Assembly: GCA_011389765.1 (NCBI GenBank)
Contig: JAABTT010000007.1
Span: 18,605 to 82,604, forward strand
Direction of reading: 5' to 3'
Origin: Desulfohalobiaceae bacterium S24
Lineage (GTDB): Bacteria; Desulfobacterota; Desulfovibrionia; Desulfovibrionales; Desulfothermaceae
DNA: 64,000 nucleotides
The translations under genes were made by a program, and so were the position numbers. The notes beneath the pieces are model-generated. The model worked only from the letters and a program-made list of their open reading frames with translations, was not told the DNA's origin and ran no database searches. The stretch's first letter is position 1, and each line of letters begins with the position of its first letter. Positions 33,377-42,852 of this stretch are shown one piece after another.

Positions 33377-34324
33377 TTAGTCCAAGGCCGCGCAGACCGC
33401 CGAGGCAATCTGGACATCCTGGACCGCCACACCGGTCAGGTCAACAACACAGATACTATCTGCCTGCAATGCCGCCAGATCGGGACGGGCAATCACCCGG
33501 CCCAGCTCCAGGATACCCTCTTCGGCAATCGCCCCGGCAGCCAGGGCCTTGGAAATTTCACCCCGTTCCCGGCATTGGCTGAGGCTGTCCGCCACCAGAA
33601 CATCCGCTTTTCCTAAAATTTCCGGATCAAGCTCCTGTTTATCCGGCGTATCCGAGCCCACGGCCGTGATCAGGGTCCCGGGACGGATATCCCCGGCCTG
33701 GAGCAGGGGGACAGTGGACGGCGTGGTACTCACAATGAGGTTGGAGGCCGCGGCCACCCGGGCCGGAGTCTCTTCAAGCCGGACCTCGAAACCTTGGTCC
33801 TGCATCTTCTGCCGGTACTTCTCCGCATGTTCCGGGGTCCGGCCCCAGACATGGACCTTTCTGCAATCGCAGACCTTTTGTAAAGCATTCAGCTGCATGC
33901 CGGCCTGGATCCCGGTGCCGAGAATGCCGATGCCTTCAACAGACCAAGGCTGCAGATATTTGGCCGCAATCCGGCCGGCCAGGGCGGTTCGGACATTGGT
34001 CAAATAGCCCTCATCCAGAAGAATGGTCTGCAGCATGCCTGTCTTCTGGGAAAACACCAGCATTAGCCCGGAACTGGACGACAGTCCCAATTGCGGATTG
34101 TTGTAAAAGCCGGAGGCTATTTTAATGACGTAGGAATCCTGATTTTTGATATACCCGTATTTGATATGAGTATCACCCGGCGGATCATCAAACAGCAGCT
34201 CCCCAACCGGAGGCACCACCACCTGATTGTTGGAGTAGGCCACAAATCCCTGTTCAATAGCTTCCGTGGCATCCAGTTGGTCTATGACCGCTTGCATTTC
34301 CCTCAGTTGCACCACCTTGACCAT
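33377..34324 (-). CDS. Ornithine cyclodeaminase/mu-crystallin family protein
   Basis: A 315-residue NAD(P)-dependent enzyme family member; relatives deaminate ornithine or alanine or reduce cyclic imino acids. Visible features are the substrate loop HIKYGYI, YVIKIASGFYNN, the Rossmann motif GILGTGIQAGMQL and SNLIVSTTPSTVPLL. The start at ATG 34324 follows AAAAAAGGAGGGTGAC, an excellent ribosome site, so the longer upstream extension is not used. It is divergent from the sensor kinase gene and transcribed alone. The precise substrate cannot be told. Confidence 0.88.
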   Translation of the reverse strand: MVKVVQLREMQAVIDQLDATEAIEQGFVAYSNNQVVVPPVGELLFDDPPGDTHIKYGYIKNQDSYVIKIASGFYNNPQLGLSSSSGLMLVFSQKTGMLQTILLDEGYLTNVRTALAGRIAAKYLQPWSVEGIGILGTGIQAGMQLNALQKVCDCRKVHVWGRTPEHAEKYRQKMQDQGFEVRLEETPARVAAASNLIVSTTPSTVPLLQAGDIRPGTLITAVGSDTPDKQELDPEILGKADVLVADSLSQCRERGEISKALAAGAIAEEGILELGRVIARPDLAALQADSICVVDLTGVAVQDVQIASAVCAALD

Positions 34325-34562
34325 GTCACCCTCCTTTTTTAACCTGGCAAGCAACCTATCCCGCACCAGGGTATCAGTCAAGCCAAAGCGCAAACGCAAA
34401 GGCGCAGGCAGGGTAAAGCCCTTGACCGGGGATGCACTCAGGGATACAGTGCAGGATCAGACCTGAATAGTCTTGGACGAGGCGCAGCCCGACGAATAAT
34501 GTTTTCGGGTCTCGCCAGGGTCCTTCCGACTCCCTGACTGAATAACCCTCAGCCCTGCACTC

Positions 34563-36656
34563 ATGAAGAAACTCCGTTTGATCATCATCATTCTCGCCCT
34601 GCAGGCCGTGTTGTTCGCCGCCATCGGCGCTTTCCTCCTGTTCAGCTCCTATCAGGGAGCCGCCATCCAGAAAGCCGAACAACAGGTTTTGACCAAGGCT
34701 CTGATGGTCAAAAGAAACCTGAATTCCTTTCTCACCCAGCACATCAAACCGGTTCGCACCCTCTCCAGGATGGAAGAACTCAGCCGGGCCCTGCACCGGC
34801 CCGACACCCGAACTCTTGAGCAGGCCAATGCCATTCTGGACATTTTTCAAGCCTCTCTTGATGTGGATGTCTGCTACCTAATGGACCGGAATGGCCGGAC
34901 CATAGCCACCAGCAACCGCCGGGACCCGGATAGTTTCCTGCATCAGAATTTCGCCTTCCGCCCCTATTTTCAAGAAGCCCTGCACAGGCAGCCCATGACC
35001 TACCTGGCCCTGGGCACGACCTCCCATAAGCGCGGGGTTTACTCCAGCCATCCCGTGTATGGCCCGGAAGAATCGCCTCCCCTTGGTGTGGCCGTGATCA
35101 AGGCCTCCATTGAATATATTGAATCCGAACTCCTGAACGCCTCCGAGCAGGTCTTTCTGGTGACCGACCCCAATGGGGTGATCTTTATCACCAACAAGCA
35201 GGAATGGCTCTACCGAACCACGAAGCCACTGACGCAGGCAACCCGTCGAAAACTCCGCGACTCCAAGCAATTCGGCCCCGGACCCTGGCAATGGACCGGC
35301 CTGCAATTCAATGGGCAAAACGTCCGGGGCCCTGACGACAGTGTCTATGCTTCCTATACCCGGGACATTGAATCCTTTCCCGGCTGGAAGCTTACCTTTC
35401 TGCACAACACGAACAGAATCTCCGGGCTGTTTCAGGCCCCCCTGTTCCGAATCAGCAGCGTCTTCATCCTGGTTTTCTGCTGCCTCATTGCCCTGTCGGT
35501 CTATCTCCTGTACCGGCGGGCCGGGCAGGAGCTGAACACCAGGACCCGTATTGAGGCGGAACTGAGGAAAAGTGAGGACAACTACCGCTCCATCTATCAC
35601 AACACCCCGGCCATGCTCCATTCCATCGACGCCGACTACACACTGATCAGCGTCAGCGATTACTGGCTGGAGGCCACCGGATATGAGCGGGATGAGGTGA
35701 TCGGGAAAAAACTGACTGATTTTTTCTCCCCGGAATCAAAAGAACTGGCCGAGCAAACCTTTCTGCCCTCGTTTTTCAAGACCGGAAAAAACCAGAACAT
35801 CCCCTACCAGTTGTTGAAAAAAAACGGGACCATCATGGACATTTCCCTGTCCTGCATCGGCATTCAGGATGAACAGGGCCGGATCGTGAGAAGTCTGGCC
35901 ATTTCTGTGGACGTCACCGACCACAACCGGGCCCAGCAGGAACTCAAGGAGGCCAAAGAGGCCTTGAGCGCCTATTCCAAGAACCTTGAGCAGATCGTCC
36001 GGGAGCGGACCCGGGAGCTGAAAAAGCTTTCCTCGGATATCATCTCCAGTCAGGAAAAGGAGCGGGCGGCTATTTCCAGGGAGCTGCACGATGAACTCGG
36101 ACAGATGCTCACCGCCCTGCGCATGGACTCGGTCTGGCTGGAGAAGCAGCTCCGGGCCGGCTTCCCGGAAGCGGCCGAGCGGGCGGCGGTTTTGGGGCAA
36201 AACATCGACAAGACCCTGGATGACGTCCGCACGATGTCCTTTCAACTCAGACCAGGCGTCCTGGATGACTTGGGGCTGGTGGACGCCCTGGAGTCCCTGG
36301 CCCTGTATTATGAAAAACGGGTGGACATGAGTTTTGTCTTTGAACACGACGACTTGTATCATCTGGAAGCCACGGCCTCCACCGCCGTCTACCGTATTGT
36401 TCAGGAGGCCCTGACCAATGCCGTACGCCATTCCCGGGCCTCCCAGGTGGAGATCAGGCTTTTTGCCGAGAACAGCACCCTCTGTGTGGAGGTCACGGAC
36501 GATGGGCAGGGATTTATTCCGCAGAAGACCCGGCCTAGCGGGTTCGGGATAACCGGCATGCAGGAGCGGGCCGATCTTATCCGGGGCAAGCTCAGCATCG
36601 ACTCCGCTCCCAACCAGGGGACCCGGATCTTTTGTACCCTCCCGCTTGACACATGA
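34563..36656 (+). CDS. Cache-PAS sensor histidine kinase (NarX/DegS-like HisKA_3)
   Basis: A 697-residue inner-membrane kinase. TM1 (residues 5-28) and TM2 (about 299-319) flank a periplasmic double-Cache domain like that of DctB (AFRPYFQEALHRQP, YSSHPVYGP). A PAS domain (about 340-460) follows, then a coiled coil, and HisKA_3 with ISRELHDELGQMLTALRM (phosphorylated His) and an HATPase (EALTNAVRHSRAS, DDGQGF, GFGITGMQER). It precedes the LuxR regulator and the TRAP genes, so it probably senses an organic acid. Confidence 0.9.
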   Translation: MKKLRLIIIILALQAVLFAAIGAFLLFSSYQGAAIQKAEQQVLTKALMVKRNLNSFLTQHIKPVRTLSRMEELSRALHRPDTRTLEQANAILDIFQASLDVDVCYLMDRNGRTIATSNRRDPDSFLHQNFAFRPYFQEALHRQPMTYLALGTTSHKRGVYSSHPVYGPEESPPLGVAVIKASIEYIESELLNASEQVFLVTDPNGVIFITNKQEWLYRTTKPLTQATRRKLRDSKQFGPGPWQWTGLQFNGQNVRGPDDSVYASYTRDIESFPGWKLTFLHNTNRISGLFQAPLFRISSVFILVFCCLIALSVYLLYRRAGQELNTRTRIEAELRKSEDNYRSIYHNTPAMLHSIDADYTLISVSDYWLEATGYERDEVIGKKLTDFFSPESKELAEQTFLPSFFKTGKNQNIPYQLLKKNGTIMDISLSCIGIQDEQGRIVRSLAISVDVTDHNRAQQELKEAKEALSAYSKNLEQIVRERTRELKKLSSDIISSQEKERAAISRELHDELGQMLTALRMDSVWLEKQLRAGFPEAAERAAVLGQNIDKTLDDVRTMSFQLRPGVLDDLGLVDALESLALYYEKRVDMSFVFEHDDLYHLEATASTAVYRIVQEALTNAVRHSRASQVEIRLFAENSTLCVEVTDDGQGFIPQKTRPSGFGITGMQERADLIRGKLSIDSAPNQGTRIFCTLPLDT

Positions 36657-36666
36657 GGATTACAGC

Positions 36667-37329
36667 ATGACACGCCCCGGTTCAAACAAAACCATCCAGG
36701 TCCTCTTGGCCGACGACCACAGCATCGTCCTCAGCGGCCTCAAACGGATCGTAGAAGAATGCCCGGAAATGGAGGTTGTGGCCGAGGCCGACAATGGGCA
36801 TGACGCCATGCGGCTTGTCTTCGAAACAGAACTCGATGTCGCGGTCCTGGATATTTCCATGCCCGGCTACGACGGGCTGGAGGTCCTCAGCCAGATCCGG
36901 GCGGCCAAACCCGAACTCCCGGTTATCATCCTGACCATGCATGAAGAAGAACACTACATCTTTCGGGCCCTGGAGGCCGGAGCCAAAGGCTATATCACCA
37001 AACGGGCCGCTCCGGAGCAACTGGTTTCCGCCATTCGCCAGACTGCGGCCGGGAAAAGCTACATCCCCGAAGACATTGCCGAGCTGCTGGCCATCAGGCT
37101 GGCCAAAGGCGCCCGGACCAACACCCCCCTGGACAATCTCTCCCTGCGCGAGATGCAGGTCCTGCGCAACCTGGCCCTGGGTCTGACCAATAAGGAAATC
37201 GCCGAGAATTATCATATCAGCGTCAAAACCGTGGACACCTACCGGCTCAGGATCCTCAAGAAACTCAATCTCCGCAACAACGCCGACATCTCCCGTTTCG
37301 CCATCAGCCAGAACCTCATCGAGCATTAA
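36667..37329 (+). CDS. NarL/FixJ (LuxR) family response regulator
   Basis: A 220-residue regulator: receiver domain with LLADDHSIVL and the phospho-acceptor Asp in VAVLDISMPGYDG, then TITK-type switch residues and a LuxR helix-turn-helix (LSLREMQVLRNLALGLTNK, VKTVDTYRLRILKKL). I chose ATG 36667, preceded by GAGGA at 6-10 bases, although ATG 36646 overlaps the kinase stop. It pairs with the kinase just upstream and likely controls dctPQM. Confidence 0.92.
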   Translation: MTRPGSNKTIQVLLADDHSIVLSGLKRIVEECPEMEVVAEADNGHDAMRLVFETELDVAVLDISMPGYDGLEVLSQIRAAKPELPVIILTMHEEEHYIFRALEAGAKGYITKRAAPEQLVSAIRQTAAGKSYIPEDIAELLAIRLAKGARTNTPLDNLSLREMQVLRNLALGLTNKEIAENYHISVKTVDTYRLRILKKLNLRNNADISRFAISQNLIEH

Positions 37330-37353
37330 TAATTCAGACGGCCGGCTGAATTA
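37330..37353 (+). terminator. Hairpin after the regulator gene
   Basis: TAATTCAG and CTGAATTA form a perfect 8-base-pair stem right after the stop codon, with a GC-rich loop. It is followed by only a short T-rich stretch, so it may be a leaky terminator between the two-component genes and the TRAP operon. Confidence 0.45.
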
Positions 37354-37416
37354 TTTGTCAGAAGATTTCCGACACACACTTCAGAAGCATTCCCACTATT
37401 TTTTTCCGACGAAGAC

Positions 37417-37445
37417 TTGACCTCTTGCTTGGCCCCCGCTATGCT
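37417..37445 (+). promoter_or_regulatory. Promoter of the TRAP operon
   Basis: TTGACC (37417-37422) and TATGCT (37440-37445) at 17-base spacing, 39 bases before the dctP ATG, which has an AGGAGGAG site. Confidence 0.55.
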
Positions 37446-37484
37446 GCGGTATCTTATTAATCATCCAAAGAACAGGAGGAGAAC

Positions 37485-38495
37485 ATGAAAAGATGCATCT
37501 TTTTCGCAAGCGCACTGGTTCTGTGTCTGGCTCTTTTCGCCCCGCCGGTCATGGCCGACAAAACCTTCAAAATCCGCTTTTCGCATGTGGTTTCGGAGAA
37601 CACCCCCAAGGGTTGGGCGGCCAACGAGTTTGCCAAACGGGTCAATGAGGCCCTGGACGGCAAGGTCGAGGTCAAAGTCTTCCCCAACGCCCAGCTTTAC
37701 GGGGACAATCAGGCCATTGAAGCCCTGTCCGCCGGATTCATCGAAATGGCCGCCCCCTCTTCCGCCAAATTCGTGGGTTCGGTCCCGGCCCTGCAGCTCT
37801 TTGACATGCCCTTCCTCTTTGCCAATCTCGGGGTGGTCCACGATGTGGTCGACGGGGCCATTGGCGATGAAATCCGCACCATGTTCGAAGAACGCGGCCT
37901 GGGCATCAAGCTCATGACCTTCTGGGACAACGCCTTCAAGCAGTTCAGCTGCAATGTCCGGCCCCTGCTGGAACCCAAGGATTTCGAAGGCGTCAAATTC
38001 CGAATCATGAGTTCCGACGTGCTCGAAGCCCAGATGAAAGCCCTGGGCGCGGTCGGCCTGAAGCTGCCCTTTTCCGAGGTCTACAACGCCCTGGAGCAGG
38101 GGGTCGTCGACGGCCAGGAGAACACCGCCTCCAACATCTACACCAAGCGCTTCCACGAGGTGCAGAAGTACCTGACCTTTTCCAACCATGGCTATATCGG
38201 CTACGCCGTGATCATCAACCAGAAATTCTGGAACTCTCTGCCCGCGGAATACCAGGAGACCATCTCCACGATCCTGACCGAGGTCACAGCGGAAGCCCGC
38301 AAAAAAGGGGTTGAGCTGGATAAGGAGCAGTCCGCCCTGATCAGGGAATACGCGGAAAAAGGCGGCGATCTGGAGATCTTTGAACTGAACGAGGAACAGA
38401 CCGACAAACTGCAGGCCGCCATGAAGCCGGTGCACACGCAGTTCTCCGATGTGGTGCCTCCCAGATGGGTCGAAAAAATCAAAACCATGAAATAG
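37485..38495 (+). CDS. dctP: TRAP transporter solute-binding protein, DctP family
   Basis: Periplasmic substrate-binding subunit, 336 residues, with a signal peptide (MKRCIFFASALVLCLALFA, cut after VMA, about residue 24). Family motifs include SHVVSENTPKGWAANEFAKRV and the carboxylate-binding arginine in GVKFRIMSSDV, followed by EVYNALEQGVVDGQENT. Arginine at that site binds a carboxylate, so an organic acid is expected. First gene of dctPQM. Confidence 0.95.
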   Translation: MKRCIFFASALVLCLALFAPPVMADKTFKIRFSHVVSENTPKGWAANEFAKRVNEALDGKVEVKVFPNAQLYGDNQAIEALSAGFIEMAAPSSAKFVGSVPALQLFDMPFLFANLGVVHDVVDGAIGDEIRTMFEERGLGIKLMTFWDNAFKQFSCNVRPLLEPKDFEGVKFRIMSSDVLEAQMKALGAVGLKLPFSEVYNALEQGVVDGQENTASNIYTKRFHEVQKYLTFSNHGYIGYAVIINQKFWNSLPAEYQETISTILTEVTAEARKKGVELDKEQSALIREYAEKGGDLEIFELNEEQTDKLQAAMKPVHTQFSDVVPPRWVEKIKTMK

Positions 38496-38513
38496 ATTGC
38501 GTCAACCAACTCC

Positions 38514-38541
38514 CCCCGGGCAGCTCCGCTGCTGCCCGGGG
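38514..38541 (+). terminator. GC-rich hairpin between dctP and dctQ
   Basis: CCCCGGGCAGC and GCTGCCCGGGG form a perfect 11-base-pair stem with a six-base loop, but no T-run follows. Such stems after the binding-protein gene often stabilise the upstream mRNA so that more DctP than permease is made. Confidence 0.65.
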
Positions 38542-38555
38542 AAAAGGGCCGAGCC

Positions 38556-39128
38556 ATGCTGGAAAAAATTATCCGAATCTGGGACCAGACTGAAAAAATT
38601 CTGGTCGTTCTGCTGATCGGGCTGGCTTCCTATCTGACCTTTCAGGAAGTCATAATGCGCTATGTCTTCAATACCGGCTGGAGCGGGTCATACGAGCTGA
38701 CCATCATGGCCTTGATCTGGTGCACCTTTATCGGGGTCAGTCTGGGCATCAAGGAAAACATCCATATCGGAGTCGATCTCCTGGTCAATAAATTCTCTCC
38801 AACCGTGCAGCGGATCATTTTGTACATCACCATTGTCCTGTGCATCATTTTCGGCCTCATCCTGGCGGTCAAGGGCTTTCAGTTCTCCCACTTCATCAGC
38901 CGCGGTCATCTCTTGTCCCGCGACCTGCGCATTCCCATGGAAATCGGCTACCTGGCCATTCCTGTCGGCGGCGTCCTGATCTGCCTGCGTTTCCTGGAAC
39001 GCGCCATGTACGTCCTGCAGGGAAAGTCCTTTGTGGCCGACCGGATGCATGAACTCTCAGAGCAGGAAAAGCAGCTGCTCAAGCAAAAGGAAGAAGAAGC
39101 CAAGCGCGGGTCCTCGGCTCGCGACTGA
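38556..39128 (+). CDS. dctQ: TRAP transporter small permease, DctQ family
   Basis: A 190-residue inner-membrane protein with four hydrophobic segments (about 17-37, 48-66, 91-110, 130-148). It contains TFQEVIMRYVFNTGWSGSYEL and GIKENIHIGVDLLV, typical of DctQ. The long charged C-terminal tail (EQEKQLLKQKEEEAKRG) is cytoplasmic. It pairs with DctM, whose gene starts 50 bases later. Confidence 0.93.
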   Translation: MLEKIIRIWDQTEKILVVLLIGLASYLTFQEVIMRYVFNTGWSGSYELTIMALIWCTFIGVSLGIKENIHIGVDLLVNKFSPTVQRIILYITIVLCIIFGLILAVKGFQFSHFISRGHLLSRDLRIPMEIGYLAIPVGGVLICLRFLERAMYVLQGKSFVADRMHELSEQEKQLLKQKEEEAKRGSSARD

Positions 39129-39178
39129 CCCACATCCCCCCTCCAGGAAACGCTGAGCGCTCAAAAAGGAGACACCTG

Positions 39179-40471
39179 ATGGGAATCGGTTTAACCCTGT
39201 TCATCATTTTTTTTATCTTCCTGCTCCTGGGCGTGCCGCTGGCCGTCTGCCTCGGTCTTTCGGTCATCGCCACCTTCTGGATCCATGACGCCCTGCCTCT
39301 CATGGCCGTGGCCCAAAAAATGTACAACGGCCTGGACCATTTTCCACTCATGGCCATCCCCTTTTTCATCCTGGCCAGCTCCATCATGACCCAGGGCGGG
39401 GTCTCCAAGCGGCTCATCGAGGTCTGCAACGCCTTTGTCGGGCATTTCAGCGGCGGCCTGGCCGTGGCCTCCATCATCTCCTGCATGTTTTTCGCCGCCA
39501 TTTCCGGCTCCAGCCCCTCCACCGTGGTGGCCATCGGATCGATCATGATTCCGGCCATGATCGCCGCAGGCTACGGCGAGCGCTATACCGTAGGCATCGT
39601 GGGCTCGGCCGGCTCCCTGGGCATCCTCATCCCGCCGAGCATCCCCATGATCGTGTATGGAGTAGCCACGGAACGCTCCGTGGGCAAACTGTTCATGGCC
39701 GGCATCGGGCCGGGCATCTTCATGGGGGCCGTCTTTATCCTGACCGCCATCATCGTGGCCAAGGTCAAGCGTTTCGACAAACTCCCCCCTGTCCCCTGGC
39801 CGGACCGCCTCAAGGCCCTCTGGTCGGCTTTGCCCGGCTTGTTTATGCCCTTTCTGGTCCTGGGCGGCATCTACGGGGGGATCTTCACCCCGACTGAAGC
39901 AGCGGCTGTTGCCGTGTTCTACTCTCTGTTCGTGGGCATTTTCGTGTACAGGGATCTTCGCCTGGCCGACATACCCAAGGTCTTTTCCAGGGCAGCGGTG
40001 ACCATGTCCATGGTTCTGTTCATCATCACCTCGGCCATGCTCTTTGCCTTCATCCTGACCACCGAAGGCATCCCCGGGGCGGTGGCCGACTTTATTATAG
40101 AGCATGCCGTATCGCCCTGGATGTTTTTGCTCTTTGTCAATATTCTGCTCTATTTTGTCGGCGATTTCATGGAACCGAGCTCCGCCATCCTCATCCTGGC
40201 GCCCCTGTTTCTGCCCATTGTCCTGGAGTTGGGAATCGACCCCATTCATTTCGGGATAATCATGACCGTAAACATGGAAATCGGCATGATCACCCCGCCG
40301 GTGGGTCTGAACCTCTTTGTGGCCAGTGGAATCTCCGGGCTGTCCCTCTGGGATGTCTTCCGGGGCGCGGCACCTTTCATGGTCATCATGCTCATCGGCC
40401 TGTTGATCATCACCTACGTCCCGGTGATCTCCCTCTGGATTCCCAAGCTTCTCTACGGAGCCCTCTTCTGA
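39179..40471 (+). CDS. dctM: TRAP transporter large permease, DctM family
   Basis: A 430-residue permease with about twelve hydrophobic segments that drives uptake with a sodium or proton gradient. Family motifs: IPFFILASSIMTQGG, AAISGSSPSTVVAIGSIMIPAM, GSAGSLGILIPPSIPMIVYG, YGGIFTPTEAAAVAVFYS and NMEIGMITPPVGLNLFV. The length is normal. AAAAGGAG precedes the ATG. A strong terminator follows. Confidence 0.95.
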   Translation: MGIGLTLFIIFFIFLLLGVPLAVCLGLSVIATFWIHDALPLMAVAQKMYNGLDHFPLMAIPFFILASSIMTQGGVSKRLIEVCNAFVGHFSGGLAVASIISCMFFAAISGSSPSTVVAIGSIMIPAMIAAGYGERYTVGIVGSAGSLGILIPPSIPMIVYGVATERSVGKLFMAGIGPGIFMGAVFILTAIIVAKVKRFDKLPPVPWPDRLKALWSALPGLFMPFLVLGGIYGGIFTPTEAAAVAVFYSLFVGIFVYRDLRLADIPKVFSRAAVTMSMVLFIITSAMLFAFILTTEGIPGAVADFIIEHAVSPWMFLLFVNILLYFVGDFMEPSSAILILAPLFLPIVLELGIDPIHFGIIMTVNMEIGMITPPVGLNLFVASGISGLSLWDVFRGAAPFMVIMLIGLLIITYVPVISLWIPKLLYGALF

Positions 40472-40495
40472 AAGACGCCCCATTCCGTTATTCAG

Positions 40496-40553
40496 GGCGG
40501 GCACCGGGCGGCGGACTTCCTTCGCGGAGTCTGCAGCCCGGTGTCCGCCTTTT
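40496..40553 (+). terminator. Terminator of the TRAP operon
   Basis: GGCGGGCACCGGGC and GCCCGGTGTCCGCC pair over 14 positions with one G-T wobble; the second arm is followed by TTTT. The loop holds a smaller GACT/AGTC-type stem. Confidence 0.8.
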
Positions 40554-40602
40554 CTGCTTGTCCATCAGGCGGCCTTGGTCTCTTCCTCTTTTAGAGCGGG
40601 GA

Positions 40603-40631
40603 TTGACAAAAGGGCTGAATTCCGGTTACTT
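40603..40631 (+). promoter_or_regulatory. Possible promoter of the HDOD kinase gene
   Basis: TTGACA (40603-40608) and TTACTT (40626-40631) at 17-base spacing lie 58 bases before ATG 40689. The -35 is perfect, the -10 is weak. Confidence 0.4.
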
Positions 40632-40688
40632 CCCCCTGACTGTCAATAACCATCACCTTTCCCGAACAAATGGGAGCCTTTCAGAATC

Positions 40689-42839
40689 ATGCCCACCCCC
40701 GCAACAAAGCCGGGCACTTCCGCGGTTTGTGTCCACGTTCCCTCGCTTCCTTCTCTGCTGTTGAAGCTGATTGAAACCTGCAATCAGGAAGAAGTGCCTT
40801 TAAAGCAGGTTGCCGGGATCATCGAAAAAGACCCCTCGCTCACCGGAAAGATCCTGAAACTGGTCAATTCATCGATGTTCGGCCTGCCCAGAACCATACA
40901 CACCATCGACCAGGCCACGGCCCTTGTCGGTCTCAACGCCGTCAAAACCATGGCCATCAGTGCCTCCATCCATCAGGTCTTTGGCTGCACCAGGGGCCAA
41001 GGCGCCCTCAATCTGAAAACATTCTGGTATCATTCTCTTTCCTGCGCCATTCTTGCCCGACGTCTCGCCCGGGCCACACAGCACTGCAACCCGGATCAGG
41101 CCTTTCTCGGCGGCCTGCTGCATGATATGGGCCGACTCGTTCTCCTGAAGGATTCCCCGCAGCCCCCCCCCGGAGCGCGAGACGGGACCGCTGTTTCACC
41201 GCGGCGGCTCCTCGAGGATGAAAAAGAATTCGGAGGCCCCCACACCGACCTCGGGGCCTGCCTGCTGGAAGGCTGGAATCTCGAGACCTCCCTTGCGGAC
41301 TGCGCCCGGTATCACCATGAGCCCCTGGATCGGATTCAACAGGCCCTTCCCCTCGTCCAGACCGTATATTGTGCCGATGCCTTGAGCCCCGGCAAAATCA
41401 TCCCCTGCCCGGAGCATCCCAAAGCGCTCCAATCACTTCTGGAGGTCTCCGAAAGCGATATCGAATCCTGCCGCCTCGAAACCGAGGCGGAGCTGCATCA
41501 GGTTGCCGATTCTTTGAACATATCCATTGAAGAACCTCCTGTTGCTGAACCCCCTCCCCGGTCCAGCCCCAAGCAGCCCGGCGAAGAGGAACTGGACCGA
41601 ATGGTCCGGGATCTCTCCCTTTTGCAGAACAGCCTCCTAAATCTGATCACCGCTACAGACTGTCCAACCATTCTCAGCTTGGCCGGACAGGGACTGCAAC
41701 TCCTTTTTGATGTTGACGTTTTTTATTTTTTTCTGTACGACACTCAGAAAAAAGGACTGCTTCAGCAGCGGGCCTCCGGCCCTGAAAACCCTGCAGGACA
41801 TCATGAGATGTTCATTCCGACGCAATCCGGGAACAACCTGCTGACCATGGCCATGACCTCGGGAAAACCTCGGGATACCTTTTCAAACCCCGGGCCTGTG
41901 TCCATTCTTGAAGAACAGCTCATCCGCCTGAGCGGCCGGGAGGGTCTTTACTGTCTCCCGATGCACGTGCACGGTGACTTCATCGGGCTCATCGTTTTGG
42001 GCCTCAGCCGGACGCGATATGAGCGGGTGCAGAACAGCTCCCTGCTCCAGATGTTCACCACGCATATCGGACTTGCCCTGCATACCGCCGTGAGCCGGGA
42101 AACCGCCCTTCAAGCCGTCCAGGCCCAGCGCAATGACGCCTCGTCCCGACTGGCCCGAACCATTATCCATGAAGTCAACACCCCGTTGACCGTCATGAAA
42201 AACTATCTGAAAATTTTGGACGTCAAATTCAAAGAACAGGGGATCGACCAGGACGAACTGGGCATTATCAATGATGAAATCGATCGAATTGCCGGACTCA
42301 TTCAGCAGTTGCACCCGGGCCACCAGGCATCGGAGGGGCATATCGCCGGCGTTGAGCCGAACACGATCCTTAGCGAACTCGTCCGGCTCTTGCAGGATTC
42401 CTACCTAAAAGACAGACAGGTTCGCATTCATCTGGATCTGAGCCCATCCAGGCCCAAAGTCCGAATCGACAAGAACAGCTTGAAGCAGGTCTTTCTCAAT
42501 CTGATGCAGAATGCGGCCGAAGCCATGGACACCGGAGGGAACCTGACCATCCGGAGCCGATGTATTCTCCCGAAAATCATGGGAACAACACTCGGTCCTG
42601 CCGAGGATTGTCCCGGCTATCTGGAAATCACCTTCATTGATGACGGCCCGGGGATTCCTCAGGAATTGCAGGAATCCCTTTTTGATCCCCTCCAGACTTC
42701 CAAAGGAGAGGGTCACGCCGGTCTCGGCCTTTCGGTCTGCTACGAGATCATCAAAAAATTCAATGGACGTTTGAGCTGCCGAAGCAATCCCGGGGAGAAG
42801 ACCCGGTTTCGTATTGAACTGCCTGTCATTGCTTCATAA
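40689..42839 (+). CDS. HDOD-GAF-histidine kinase
   Basis: A 716-residue soluble signalling protein. Residues about 10-210 are an HDOD domain (ILKLVNSSMFGLPRTIHTID, AFLGGLLHDMGRLVLL, ARYHHEP). A GAF domain spans about 320-470, then a kinase core with TIIHEVNTPLTVMKNYL (phospho-His near 494), a DHp helix and HATPase (NLMQNAAEAM, DDGPGIP, GHAGLGLSVCYEII). No transmembrane segment. It is followed 13 bases later by a hybrid kinase, so the two form one unit. The signal read by HDOD-GAF is unknown. Confidence 0.9.
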   Translation: MPTPATKPGTSAVCVHVPSLPSLLLKLIETCNQEEVPLKQVAGIIEKDPSLTGKILKLVNSSMFGLPRTIHTIDQATALVGLNAVKTMAISASIHQVFGCTRGQGALNLKTFWYHSLSCAILARRLARATQHCNPDQAFLGGLLHDMGRLVLLKDSPQPPPGARDGTAVSPRRLLEDEKEFGGPHTDLGACLLEGWNLETSLADCARYHHEPLDRIQQALPLVQTVYCADALSPGKIIPCPEHPKALQSLLEVSESDIESCRLETEAELHQVADSLNISIEEPPVAEPPPRSSPKQPGEEELDRMVRDLSLLQNSLLNLITATDCPTILSLAGQGLQLLFDVDVFYFFLYDTQKKGLLQQRASGPENPAGHHEMFIPTQSGNNLLTMAMTSGKPRDTFSNPGPVSILEEQLIRLSGREGLYCLPMHVHGDFIGLIVLGLSRTRYERVQNSSLLQMFTTHIGLALHTAVSRETALQAVQAQRNDASSRLARTIIHEVNTPLTVMKNYLKILDVKFKEQGIDQDELGIINDEIDRIAGLIQQLHPGHQASEGHIAGVEPNTILSELVRLLQDSYLKDRQVRIHLDLSPSRPKVRIDKNSLKQVFLNLMQNAAEAMDTGGNLTIRSRCILPKIMGTTLGPAEDCPGYLEITFIDDGPGIPQELQESLFDPLQTSKGEGHAGLGLSVCYEIIKKFNGRLSCRSNPGEKTRFRIELPVIAS

Positions 42840-42852
42840 AGGATTTTCATTC

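Noticed and set aside
39191..40504. Minus-strand frame of 437 codons
   Set aside because: It is antisense to dctM, extremely rich in Asp, His and Gly, and shows no family motif.
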